Positions 12,362-23,669 of a stretch of 64,000 nucleotides of DNA are shown one piece after another. The stretch is taken from positions 372,001 to 436,000 of the forward strand of contig JACKQL020000015.1 in the NCBI GenBank assembly GCA_018296165.2, written 5' to 3'. Positions within the stretch are counted from its first letter, which is position 1. Each line of letters begins with the position of its first letter. Position numbers and translations under genes: made by a program. This stretch comes from Termitomyces sp. T153. Its lineage: Eukaryota; Basidiomycota; Agaricomycetes; Agaricales; Lyophyllaceae. The notes under the pieces are model-generated. The model did no database searches, had not been told where the DNA came from, and saw only the letters and a program-made list of their open reading frames with translations.

Positions 12362-12865
12362 AGGTGAGAGTGGTGCATCGAGGAAACTTTTGATAAAGGT
12401 GCCTGGAAAATCAGCAAGGATTTCGCTAATGTCATGAAGGTTTTTAGTGGTTTCAAGTTTGTCAGCAAGAGGTCAAGGATGGGTTGCTGGCAAAGAGTGC
12501 TGAGGGGTCAGAAATGAAGGTGGAGGTGATTCAACAAGGTTTTCCAAGCAATGTTTTGCTTGAGCTCTGGTTTCTGGTGGAATGGTTAACTTCAAAGTCC
12601 CTCATGGTGGGCTCCAAAATGATGTGCTCCTATGCCGCCTAGTGCTATGCAGGAAACCTAAAAAGAGGACCTAACACTAGTCACTAGATAGGGTAGCTGG
12701 CAGTAAAATTAATAGTTGAGGGCGAGTCAGTAACCATCCCAGAGAACTAGAGCAAAGGTTATGTTGTGGAGTGAAGTCAATAGGAGTCACTATTGCTAGC
12801 AGCAGTCGGTAAACTGATTGCTAGCCATAGTCGCTAGTGTCGTTAAGTCAGATTAGCTAAAATAG

Positions 12866-13592
12866 GCACCCGCAGTTGGCACCACACTAAGTTGAGGTCA
12901 AAGTTGAGGAGGCTTATTGCTAAGCCTGGGTTGAAGGCAATAAAAAGAGTGAAAGAGGCAAAGTGAAATCTCTTGCTGGTAAGCTCAAAGATAGCAGTTC
13001 TCTGATTGTTCATTCTTTAGTGTCTATGTACAGTCAGTATTTATATGTTTCAAAGTATAGTATGGGAAAGTAAACAAATAGGCACCACTAGTGACAGCAT
13101 TTGTCACTGTGTTTAGGGTGCATACTGGGCATCAGTCTGTAACTAAGTGAAAAATCATAGGTGAAGTCTTGGTGGCACCTAATTGTGAGTGAAACCAAAA
13201 GTCACAAGTCCAATGTCAATACCTGAAGCGTAGACGCCATTCAAGTATGTTGGTAAGCTCAGCAAAAGAAATGATAGTAAAAAGGTATGCATCTGATAAT
13301 TTGTCCATATATAGTAAGAGACACCATTTCGTCGCTAGAGTTACTAGGGTTGCTAATAATTGTTGCTAGGGAGGGTCTAGGCCTTGATGATTTAGGCCCA
13401 AGTTCCAGCCTCCACATGATGTTTCTCATAATCGGTAAGTCTTGCAGTCACTAAAGTCTCATGCTTTGGTCCAATCCTCAGGCTAAGTCTCATGTGCTGA
13501 GTGTTGTGACTTGTGTTGGATTCAAGGTAGTCAGCTGCCACTAAGTCCAAAATGCCAAAAAAATGGTGCTCAGCAATAACTGGGGCTCATCA
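12866..13592 (-). repeat. 5' LTR of element A (727 bp)
   Basis: It has the same length as 2819-3545 with no indel. Compared with the other copy, eleven dinucleotides read TG in one and CA in the other, and several more read CG in one copy only. This implies many CG sites in the common ancestor. The downstream edge at 13592 leads into an accessory-gene fragment of a different element. Confidence 0.85.
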
Positions 13593-14442
13593 CTGCTGTC
13601 AGAGGCAGGGCCCAGCAAGAGGCTGCGGGGACATGAGTCAATGGTGGGGCCTCCAGGGCCTCACTTTTACTCTCTTACCTTAGGTGCGCCACTGGAACAG
13701 GCTTCAAGTTCCCCAGAGCCTCCGCCTTCAATCACAGAGGTTTTCCTATGTCGGCAGGTGGAGGCTTTGACAATGGCATTGATGATGTGAGAGGGGGAGC
13801 TCCAACAGGTAAAGGAGGATCTGGACGCGGCACAGAGGGGGAAGGAGGCACTGCAGCGGAAGCGGAACACCTCAGTGCAAGTGGCAATGGAGTGGGCGTT
13901 GGAGGTGTGGGGTTTGCAGGAGCATCTGATGCAGCAGGAGGTACAACCCATGGAGGTGGCGGAGGGGTGGCAGGTGGCGTCGGAGGGTGGTTCGTTGCAG
14001 GCAGAGCTGGAGGCAGCGGGGTGGAGGGAGGATTGGTTGGCCAGTGAGGCTGCCTCGGGCCATGCGGGGGTCCTTTGTAAGTATCTTCCCAGTTTCTCTA
14101 TTCTATTGCTAATGAATTGTTTTTGGTTAGGCTGGGTGTGGGAGCACCGAGTTCTCCTGGATGGTGCCTCTGCAGCACTGGCGTCAATTCAAGACAGGTT
14201 GACGCAGATGTCCATGAATCACTCTCCAGAGCTTCAGCAAGGGATGGCGAGGATGGGGAGGTTGCTGGCAGCGCATTGGCAGTGCAATGCAGTGGCCCTG
14301 GGATCATGGTGGGAGGTGGTGGTGGATGTGGGGGAGGCCTTGCCAGGGTTGGCAGAGGTTCTAGCAGTGGTGTGGGCCCAAATGGAGATTGATTTGGGGA
14401 TCGGGGAGGAAGGGAGGGGGTTTCCCGAGGGGGGGAGGGGTT
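13593..14442 (+). pseudogene. Fragment of a second antisense-type accessory gene (coiled coil)
   Basis: Immediately right of element A's LTR, a plus-strand chain starts in mid-gene. It has a Pro/Ser-rich segment, then a long Glu/Gln/Ala-rich coiled coil interrupted by an in-frame TGA at 13788 where CGA would fit, a consensus intron at 14077-14130, and a second helical exon ending near 14442. The layout (helical, intron-split, plus strand, beside an LTR) parallels 3718-5743, but the residues are clearly different. I infer it belongs to another LTR element, perhaps family B. The cysteine-cluster part is missing. Confidence 0.5.
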
Positions 14443-17400
14443 GAGGGAGCAGTCGGACTCTGTCCTCTTGTTGTTCTGCACCCCATTGCCTACCCCCTTT
14501 TTGTTGTATTATATCATTGTTAATGCAATTTTGGTCAATGCTCCTGGGTGCATGTGGTGAGCTTCAGTTTGTGTGAGGGTAAGTAAAAACATGCAGGGGT
14601 GCAGGTGGGAGTTGAATCCTTAGTAAGTCCAGAGGTGGGGGTTAAGCCCATTGTTCGCCATCTGTGTTGGCTAGTCCCAGGGTCATTGCGAGACTTGGCA
14701 GAGTATTGTGGAAGAGAGTCCCAAGGCTCAACAGGGTGTTGGGAGTCTTCCTGTGGGGCTCCATTGCATTTTGGGGCGTTGATGGCAGCATTGTTGGGCT
14801 TGGCTCTTGGGGTTTTGGACCAAAGTTGTAGGGGTTGTCCTCTGTCTACGGCGGGGTCGAGCATTGTGCTAGCTAGGGGGGGCAGACCTCTGAATCTTTG
14901 GAGTGTGCTTAATGGTGGCTGGCAGTTTTGTTTTTTCTGTCGGTGTGGCTTGCAGAGGGGTGGAGGCCTTCTGGTGGTTTGACCCTTATGCTGACATGAG
15001 TGGTGGAAGTGGCAGAGGTCCTTCTTGACAACAGTGGAGGTGGCAGAGTCAAGACCCTTATACTGACGCAGCTGGTGGAGATGGTAGAGGTCTCTTTGGA
15101 CAGTGGCAGGGGTGGTGGGGTGAAGTTTGTTCTTGGAGGTGGGGCCAGTCAGAGGCAGAAGTCCTTGGCAGCATAGAGGCATGGTCCCGGTCTGAGGTGG
15201 TCCTTGTAATAGTTTGTCAGGGGACTGTTCCACGAGCCAGCTATGCTGTGAGTTGGATTAGTGTGGGTGCGGAGGTACTCCCTTGGGGTAGGTGTTGCCA
15301 TCCTTTGTTTGTTGGTGTCCAGGCTTCATGTTTTAGTGAGTTTGCACATGGTGGGGGTTTGTCAAGCTTTGGAGTATTGTATTTTGTCAGAGGTGTACTG
15401 GGTTATGTCCTTGCTGCACTCCAGAGTGTTGGCTCTGGTTGAGGTTGTGCTCTGGAGTATTGTGTTTAGGGATGGGTGTGCTTGGGTGATGTTTTAGTGT
15501 GCTCCAGAGTGTTGTTGACAAGGGGGTGGGGTTTGAGGTGGCCAGTCTCAACAAGTTTCTTCTGGTCCGGAGTTGAGGTTTGTGAGTTCTAGGTCATTTA
15601 CGTGACCTTGCTCTCCATTCCTGGCCAAGGGTAAGTCCAGAGATGGTTAGAGAAGTCTTACGTAGTTCTGTCATTCTCTAGAACTTGAGGTGCTGCCTGG
15701 GTTGAATTGGTGGAGGCCTCCTTTTGGCAGAGGCAGCACAGGGTTTGGTTGGTGACTGTCTCATCCTAGCAGAGGTGCTCTGGGGTGAGGGGGAGTTTGG
15801 GGGCTGTCATCCCATGGGTTATTCCTCTTGGGGTAGGTGGTTCTTTTGGTGGAGCTGTGTCAGAGGACCATATTGAGGGCCTAAGAGTTACTGGTTTGTT
15901 GGCAGAGTGCGTGGGGCCAGTGGTACAAAGGTGGTGCAGGGATTGGTGGTCTTTTGTCCCTTCCCAGGATGGAGTCAGTAACAGGGTGGTGTGAGGGTTG
16001 GTGGAGTGTTGGCCTTGCTGGCAGAGCTCTTTTACACTTGGTGGGTCAGGGTGGGGTTAGTTTGGGGTGAGCTCGGAGCCTCAGGCAGCAGTTTTTGTCC
16101 TTTCCCAGGGCAGAGCTGGCAGCAGAGGCAGTGGGGGGTTGGCAAAGTGTTAACTTCACTGGTGAAGCTCTCTTAGTTTTGGTGGGACAGGGTGGGATTG
16201 GTCTGCGTGGGTTCAGGGTGTTGTTTCTTTCTCCTGGAGTGGGAGTTAGCAGTGCAGGGTTGTGGGGTGAGGATAGCCCAGTGGGTGGTTCGTCGATAGA
16301 GTTGATTCCAGAAGTGATGCGGGGAGAAAAGGGGGTCCAGGGAGCATTTGGTTGGTCCATTGTTTCCATTGTATGAACCAGGGGTCTGGAGTCAAATGTG
16401 GGGATTGGGGTTGGTTCTTAACTTGTTAGCAGGGCTGTGTCAGAGGCAACGCAAGTCAAAGGGGAGGCTCTGGAGTTGGGTTTTCCTCTTTGTTCAGTCA
16501 GTGTGACAAGCAGATGTTTAACGGATGTTACCACTGAGTGGCAGAGTCATTGCATATGGTGGTGGCTCCTGGAGTCACGTTTGGATGTGGGGAGCAGGTC
16601 TGGCTGCCTTCCAAGGCTTTGGTGATTCTAGCCATTGTCCCTTTGTGCAAAGTCTTTTGCTGTGTTGGAGGAGATGGTTGTTCACAATTGTTGGAGGGTG
16701 GCAGGAAGTTGGTTGCAGGGGGACATCAATCTGGGACTTTAAGGGGGTTCACAGCAGGGTTAGGGTAGTCTTTCCTTTGTGCTCCGGAGCAGTCTGGAGG
16801 TCACTATGAATGGGGGCGGGGTAGGTCTTGGCACTGTGGGGTGATCAACTAAGTTTCTGATTGGGGAAAAGGTGCTGCTTCTTTAGAGGGCATCATTGGT
16901 TCCTTGATCATTGGGGCAGAGTCGGAGGGGCCACCTCATCATTCTGGGCATCTGGATTGATCTCCATTGGCATGGTTAGATTTTGCCAGGGGTGTTGCGG
17001 AATTTCAGGGGAAATTACTTGGGGGGTCCTAGAGTTTATTCTCTTGTTGGGGAAGTGTTTTGTCAAGGGGGGGGAGCGGTATAGTGGTGGGTCTGGGGCT
17101 CTGTAGGCGGGTTGCAGCATGTGACGCCCTTGCCGGTGGGGCAGCACTTTCTTCAATGTTGAGTTGTTGTTTGGAGGTTGCAGCATCCTTCTGATGTCGA
17201 TTTGGGGTGGGTAGCAATGGGGGAAAGACTAATCGCTTCTTATAGGAGGCATCAGCAATTCTAGGGCACTCCAGAAAAACTACTTTGTATGGGGTTTGTT
17301 TCTGGGTACTCCAGTAGTGTAGTCCCAGTTTGATAGACGTCTCCCAGTGTACAGGCAGGGTTTCACAGAGTTGTTATCCGGTGATTTGTAGTTGTGGGGT

Positions 17401-18580
17401 GGGTGCTGCAGGGCATCATCATTTTGGTTGGCATTGTAGGTCCCCTGGGTTGGATGTTGGAGTTGGAGCAGGGGCCCTGGAGTTGCATTGCCAGGGTCCG
17501 GAGTTGTGTGGGGGGCTTTGGAGTGGCTCAGAGGGGTTGGTTGGGGCAGCCTTGACCTGGCGTGGCATTATTTGAGCCATTGAGCTTGCTTGAGTTGCTT
17601 AGTGGGCAAGCCCTCTAGGGACATTGGAGTGTATGTTCTTTATTGTTGGGGGTTTTTGGAGCTCAAGAGGGTTGATTGATGGTTTCAGGGATGATGGTGG
17701 GGCTTCCCCCTCCCTTATATGAACATGTCAGCGAGTTCAGAGTACTCTGGGGAACTACTCCACATGGGATCCTCTTTTCCCTATAGTTCATTCTGACAGG
17801 GCAATTCCAATGCTGGAGTTGGGCATAGCATTGGTCTCAAGATCTTGCTCTGTTGTTGGTGGGGTTACTGGCTTGAGCTTGATTCCAATGATGGCAGAGC
17901 TAGTGTGGGAGGGCAGAATTTCTCAGGGGTGGGTGTGGGTGAGAGTTGGATGGTCTGCTGGTGCAGTAGCAGGGTTCTGCTATCAGGTTATGATGCTGTC
18001 AGAGACTCACTAGGTTTGTCCTGATGGCTTGCAGAGTTGCTTGTGGGTTGGTGGATCCAAAGGCAGGCTTCAGGAAAGTGCATTCTCAGTGATCTTGTCA
18101 TTGTTCTGGCAGGGTTGGCAATCTTCTTCATGCAATGGGTGATTTTTTGTAGCAGGTTTGTGTTATTGTTGTTGGAGGGGTGGGGGTGCAGTGCTGGAGA
18201 AGTTTGTCAATCATTGGGTCAAATTATTGCCAGGGTTTAGTGTGCTGCTTCTGGTGATGTCGGGGTCAACCTTCACGGGGAAGCAGAGCTGGCAGAGAGG
18301 GTGGGGGAAGGGTGGGAGGTGGTCTGCAGGAGTGGTGTAGGGTTAGGCATGGATGGGGAGGGTGTCCATGGAGAGAGCCGTTGTATGGGTATAACCAGAG
18401 CAGAAGGGACATTTGGTGTCAGGTCCACAACTCAATGTGCCTTGGCAAATTGGGCAGGGCCATATAAATCATAAGGGTTTCTAGGCATGGGTCGACCATA
18501 GACATTGGAAGTGTTTGGCGAACATGTGTGTGGAGCTAGTGTGGACATCACAAATGGGGTAAGGTAGAGTCTTAATATTA
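14443..18580. repeat. Internal region of repeat family B, copy 2
   Basis: This is four kilobases of G/T-rich plus strand. Its last 1.4 kb matches 1-1674. Words such as 'ctccagagtgttg' and 'gcagagct' recur at irregular spacing, giving a degenerate repetitive texture. Open frames on either strand (for example minus 14535-15233) are Pro/His/Ser/Thr-rich with no recognisable domain, and I treat them as compositional. No gag or pol motif was found. Confidence 0.5.
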
Positions 18581-19848
18581 TGTCAGGTTCCACTGACTAC
18601 AGGGGCTCAGCTACACTGGGTGAGTCCTTACTAGGCAGACGTGATTTCCTGCACTGACAACTGGGCATTTAGAAGTGTCCCAAACACTGGGGACTTGTGA
18701 GGATAGTTGGTGGAGATTGATCTGAGCAAGTCCAGGGAGGTCCGGAGGAGTAGGGGACAAGCTGCAGGGAAGGGGGACAGGCTTGGCAGGGTTCAGGCAC
18801 AAGTCCATATGCAAGTATTGCAGGTGCAGAGGAGGTGGAGGCTATGCGAGTGATGGAAGCAGAGCCAGAGTTTGATGGGGGATCAACAGAGGTTGATAGA
18901 GTTCAGAGCCAAGTGTGTAGCGAGGTCTGGAGTTGGTTAAAGAGTGTCTGGGATTTGTAATCATAATTGCAGGGTTTGCAAAGGCATTAAGGTTGGGAAA
19001 GATAGGAACACAATGGATGGCACAGATCAAATGAGATGAGACAGAGTCAAACAAAATGAGACGGAGTCAAACAAAATGAGATGGAGTCAAACAAAATGAG
19101 ATGGAGTCAAACAAAATGAGACAGAGTCAAACAAAATGAGACAGAGTCAAACAAAATGAGACAGAGTCAAACAAAATGAGACAGAGTCGAGACAAGATGG
19201 AGACAAGAACGAGAATAGATTCAGGCAGAGATACGAAACAATAACAAAAATGATAACGGAATAGAGATGAGACAAGACCAGGAGACTGAGAGTAAGAAAA
19301 CAAGACACAGAACATGAAACACAAGAGAGAAACAATCAGACCATAGGTAACGTTAAGCAATATCAAGACTAGAGTATGAAAAGCTACTCTATGTCTTATA
19401 TACTGACTACTGGAGAGCTCCGGGGAACGTTGGCTGTGGCAGCAGGGCTTGGCAGAGCTTGACGAAATCAACAGGTGTCAGTTACAATCAGAGGGCGGGC
19501 CACATTGATATGTTGATGGGATCGATTGGTGATGCAGGCTGTTCCAAGGTTGTCGTAATACTCCAAAGTAAGTCAGAGGAACCAGGGTGTCAAGTTGATG
19601 ATGTGTAATGGGGTCAGGCACAGCAGGGGAATGGTCCCAGGGGCTCAGGAGATCCAGGGGAAGCGTTGCTGACTGCGGGAAAGACATCGGAGTTGGCCAG
19701 GGGGCCATCGGAGTTAGCCGAGGATGCATTGGAGTTAGCCGGAGTAGGTGCAGAGCACTGTGGAAGTTTGGCAAGCCATCGGGGGAGGTTCTGGGGGGGC
19801 AGGGGGTTGTTGGGCAATGTGTGGGGGTCCAGGGAATGGGTCGTGACA
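18581..19848. repeat. LTR of family B, copy 2 (1268 bp)
   Basis: The unit starts TGTCAGG and ends GTGACA. It aligns with 1675-2818; most of the extra length comes from a 20-bp tandem array at 19041-19188. The left neighbour matches the left neighbour of copy 1, so the two copies share both LTR and adjoining interior. Confidence 0.7.
19041..19188. repeat. 20-bp tandem array inside LTR B
   Basis: Seven full copies in exact register plus a partial copy of acRgagtcaaacaaaatgag. The units differ at one dinucleotide: ACAG, ACGG, ATGG, ATGG, then ACAG in the rest, which are the products expected from CG decay on either strand. Copy 1 of the LTR has no such array. Confidence 0.95.
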
Positions 19849-20399
19849 CCTGCCAAGACATGACATGCTCACCAATCCTATATTTGTCCTTAATTTTCTT
19901 ATTCTAGGCACTACTACTAACAGCACTAAGCTCCTTCCCATCCCTCACTGACCTGTCTATTTCTAGCTGATATGGTGGGGACACTGGCTTCTCTGCTTGT
20001 CCTCAAACCTGCTTGCCCTGGCAAGCCCTCAGCTGCTCCTACAGCAAAGAAGTTCTTAGTGGAATAACAACTAATTGGGTCTACCAGGGGAGTGTGGTCT
20101 AAACAACATTGGGAAGTGTTGGCCCACTCATTCTCCACATATGCAGGGGGGTGCAGAATTCCATAGCTCTTGTATTAGTAGATACTGTCAATAGCACCAT
20201 GCAACATAGGCACCAAGTGCCTCATGCATGTAATAAAGAATTCAAAAAAAAGGTTCTGTTAAGGTTTTCTTAATATGCTTAGGGTGGCAGGGATATTTTG
20301 AAGTGGAGCTTGCTCCCCTTATTATGATGGATTTGTATAATAATTAAGGTTTTGTGGTGAAATGGTTATTGTTGTATTGACCATTGTTTTTGGGATCAT
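19849..20399. other. Spacer between two family B LTRs
   Basis: This stretch is less G-rich than its surroundings. A 70-codon minus frame at 19926-20138 has ordinary residue composition but no motif I recognise. It may be a remnant of another insertion. Nothing else is assignable. Confidence 0.3.
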
Positions 20400-21700
20400 T
20401 GTCAGGTTGCACTGACCACAGGGGCTCAGCTTAACTGGGTGAGTCCTTACTAGGCAGATGCAACATCCTGCACTTAAAACCTAGCATTCTGGGGAGGTCT
20501 GGACTTCAGATATTTGCAAGAGTAAGTTAAGAGAGGCAGTCTGAGCAAGTCCAGAGTGGTCCAGGGAAGGTAAAAATGAAGTTCAGGCTTGAGGGTGCTT
20601 CAGATACAAGTCCAGAAGCAAGTACTGAATATATGGGGCAAGCAGAGGTCATGCAAGCAATGGGAATGGGACCAAAGGGTTGATGGGAGATCAATTGGTG
20701 TTGATGTGTTCTGAGATTGATTGTAGAGTAAGTCCAGAGTTAGACAAGATTGTACAGGGCCATGTAGGCATGAATATAGATATGAATGGAAGTTGGAACA
20801 GAGTTAGAGTCAAGAGTAAATCAGGCACACATGAAAGGAAATAGATTTAGGCAAGACAAGAATGAAAATAGATTGAGGCAGAGACATGAGACAATAGATG
20901 AAAATGGAGATGAGACAGACCAGGAGACTGAGATAAGACAAAATGTAACAAGAAACACAAAACATAAGGAAACAATAACAGCACAGAGGTAGGGAATATC
21001 AAGACTAGAGTAAGGGATACTACTCTACAACTTATATACTAGCTACTGGAACTCCTCCAGGGATACACTGTGGGTGCCGGAAGTTGATTCCCTTGGAAAA
21101 AGGGATAAAGAAACATGTTATGCCATTTCTTTGTCAGCTTTTGGTTTTGGAAAAAGCCATTTTCCATTGTCTAATGCCTTTTCCCCCTTGAAATATGTGC
21201 ATTAGGAGTGGTATAATGTGTTTCTTTTTCACTTGTTGAAAGGGAAACAACTTTGGGTGCCCGCAGTGATAGTGGGTCTGACAGTGGGGCTTGTCAGGGC
21301 CATACAGAGTCAATGGGTGTCAGTTATGACTGGTTGGCAGGCCACAGTGATATACTGATAGGATCAGATGGGAATGTGGGCCACCCCAAGGTCATCATGA
21401 CATTCCATACTTGGTTGGATAAGCTGTGGTAACAAGTCAGCAATGTATGCCAGGATCAGGAACAGTGTTGGGGGGGTTCTGTGGGTTCAGGAGGGGAAGG
21501 GGAAGCATTGGGGCCTGCAGGTAATGTTTTGTGATTTGCTAGGGGGGCCATTGGAGTTTGCCAGAGAAGCATTGGAGTTAGTCAGGGTGGGCACCATGGG
21601 TGGACAAAGGTTGGAGCGGGTTGAGGGAGTGTGGTGGGTACTCCAGGGAGGTGTAGGGCTGCTGGGGAGAGGTCCAGAGGTCTGGGAATGGGCCTTGACA
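20400..21700. repeat. Diverged family B LTR, copy 3 (about 1.3 kb)
   Basis: It begins TGTCAGG, shares 'ctgaccacaggggctcagc' and 'gggtgagtccttactagg' with the other LTRs, keeps the 'gagacaatag' purine-rich middle, and ends in CTTGACA. Identity with copies 1 and 2 is patchy, so it is an older copy or a subfamily. It contains about 200 bp near 21060-21270 not seen in the others. Confidence 0.55.
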
Positions 21701-23600
21701 ATTGTGGTCACAGGTTCAATTCTCCCAATTGGTGAAATATTTGGCTGAAAATTGCTAGGCACATGATACTTGTCATTACAAGGGTAATATATCAAGCCTG
21801 CCTTGTAGTTACAAGGTTCTAATATATGATATTGACTGTACTGCCTGAAACTCCTTATTGACAGTTATCCCATCAACAATTACCATATCATGTATGGACA
21901 TTATGCAACAGCCCACCTTCCAAATACTGTCAAAATTCATATTTTAAATCTCACATCCCTCCCCACATCCTGCATACTCTTTGGTGTGCAATGACATTCC
22001 CCAGAGCTTCGTAGAATAGACTGGTTGTAGATCTATTGGATTCCTGGTAGGCTTTAATGAACACATGGCCCAAAATCTGTTCAACTACCATGTCCCCTTG
22101 GTGTGCAATGACATTCCCCAGAGCTTTGTGGAACAGACTGGTTGTAGATCTATTGTATTTCTGGTAGGCTTTAATGAACACATGGCCAAAAATCTGTTCA
22201 ACTACCATGTCAAAGGCAGAAATAATGCTACAATGCAGAACATATAACTCATCCAATGATCATGCTGGTTTAGACATTCTTATAGTTGTTCCATTATTTT
22301 CATAGGGGACTGTAATACTTGGCTGTTGTGAGGCCACATTCTTAATTTACATTGATTTCACCAATGACATAAAGTCATGTATAAATAATTCTCTTGTACA
22401 AAGAGCATCTTATGACATCAAGCGGAGGTTAATAAATGTATTATGCACATATATAATGTGTCACTACCAACACCCTAGATCTCGGACATGCTGTGCGCAT
22501 CAGCAGCCCATATTAGCTCGTATGTACCAGTGCTACATACTGTGCAATTACTACAATATATCTCGTTTATAGAGCTTTTGTCGTACCGCCTTGTGATCTA
22601 CCAGACAACAGCCTAACAACAGGCCTATTTGATAGATGACAATGAGATCCATGGGATGATAATTGCTATTCTTCAAACAAGAATCCACCTGTTTCGAAAT
22701 GAAGTCAGTAATTCAATGGGTGCTTGCTGGTATTGAGGCCAATGAACCTGCGTGAAAATGCATTATGGTGGTCTCTGAACTAAACACCTGAGTATCACAA
22801 GGTTTCAGACAAGTATACTAACTCAACTATCTAGAACTTCATCCCCTCCCCAACAACCAATGATGAAGTCAAATGTATTCCTACTAAACTGGCAAACTAG
22901 GCTTTCATGTCTCTGCATCTATGAGAATATTCATTGCGCTGTTGGCTACATCTCCCCATGAGATCAAGTCTTCAGCAGCGCGTAGCTCTCTCTGGCCGCG
23001 TTGCCAGAGCACGTCAGAGCTGAGGATGTCGAAAGGAGCACCATATACGGCAATAATGAGGATGATCAGGAACTACGATATCCATCCAGTACATGTTTCG
23101 AAGTAAGAACAAAGCAGAGTAAATCACAATGATTTTGTGTATGACATTGAGGGTTTGATCAGAAAGATCTGCCAAGGAGGGTATCGGGAGCAGAAGGAAA
23201 AAACTAGTGCGTGGCGCCACTCGTAGTGGGAGGATTGACCGTGGGATAACACGAGCCAAAGCCAGTTGAAGAACAGAAGCTTAGCATCACTTCATTCAGC
23301 ACGACCTAGACCGTTCCGAATGGCATGCCAAACTCACTTCGCAATAATCCGTGGCTTTATCCCTGAAAGCTTAAGGTTTTTCAGAGATTTCTGCAGGGGC
23401 AGGATACGAAGTAATTAGGAGTTGCTTTGGTTGGCCCTACATAACTTCATTCAAGGACTTGATTGTCAAATGTTGCCCAGATAAGGCCTACTAGTCAGTC
23501 CTTTTCATCTAACTTAGGAGCCATATACCTCTCACCTCGGAGAAGAAGCTTATCAGAGTTTGCCTTCTCTTTCAGGCCAAGGCTATTGCCGATCCAGGCG
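21701..23600. other. Edge of transposon island, with decayed sequence
   Basis: The base composition shifts from G-rich to A/T-rich after 21700. A direct tandem duplication lies at 21981-22211. At about 22920-23260 the minus strand has coding-looking stretches (around 22950-23040 it translates to a leucine/arginine-rich helical piece) with no recognised family. No intact gene was found. Confidence 0.35.
21981..22211 (-). repeat. 117-bp tandem duplication, in frame on minus strand
   Basis: Copy 1 is 21981-22097 and copy 2 starts at 22098. The period of 117 bp equals 39 codons, so a minus frame (21951-22256, 101 codons) carries the block 'VVEQIxGHVFIKAYQ' twice. The block faintly resembles the end of a PIF/Harbinger-type transposase ('VEQIFG'), but I cannot support that assignment further. 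Confidence 0.6.
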
Positions 23601-23607
23601 TATAAAG
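23601..23607 (+). promoter_or_regulatory. Putative TATA box of the GH17 gene
   Basis: TATAAAG lies 69 bases upstream of the GH17 start codon, a usual distance for a fungal TATA element. No other core element was identified. Confidence 0.4.
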
Positions 23608-23669
23608 TCTTCGAAAGGCTAGCCTCGTACTCAAGTACCAAAGCACACACATTATTCTTTGTCGTTATT

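Larger units (their letters stand above)
2819..13592 (-). mobile_element. LTR retrotransposon A (Ty3/Gypsy), decayed, coding on minus strand
   Basis: Two 727-bp direct repeats bound a 9.3-kb interior. On the minus strand the order is gag with a zinc knuckle, protease, reverse transcriptase, RNase H, integrase with a GPY/F-like end, then the 3' LTR. Protease before RT and integrase last is the Ty3/Gypsy order. Between integrase and the 3' LTR lies a plus-strand accessory gene. Reading frames carry many stops and shifts, so the copy is dead. The plus strand just inside the left LTR reads tcctccccc, a polypurine tract on the element's sense strand. I found no convincing target-site duplication, which fits recombination or nesting in family B. 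LTR divergence is about 41 of 727 positions by hand count. Confidence 0.85.

Noticed and set aside
14535..15233. A 232-codon open minus frame in family B
   Set aside because: It is a Pro/His/Ser/Thr-rich product of C/A-rich DNA with no domain, and similar frames occur in several phases nearby.
19041..19188. CRISPR-like array of 20-bp repeats
   Set aside because: The units are contiguous with no spacers, inside an LTR of a eukaryotic genome.
21701..21745. tRNA B-box-like 'ggttcaattc' after LTR B copy 3
   Set aside because: It has no stem partners and no A box, so it is not a tRNA gene.
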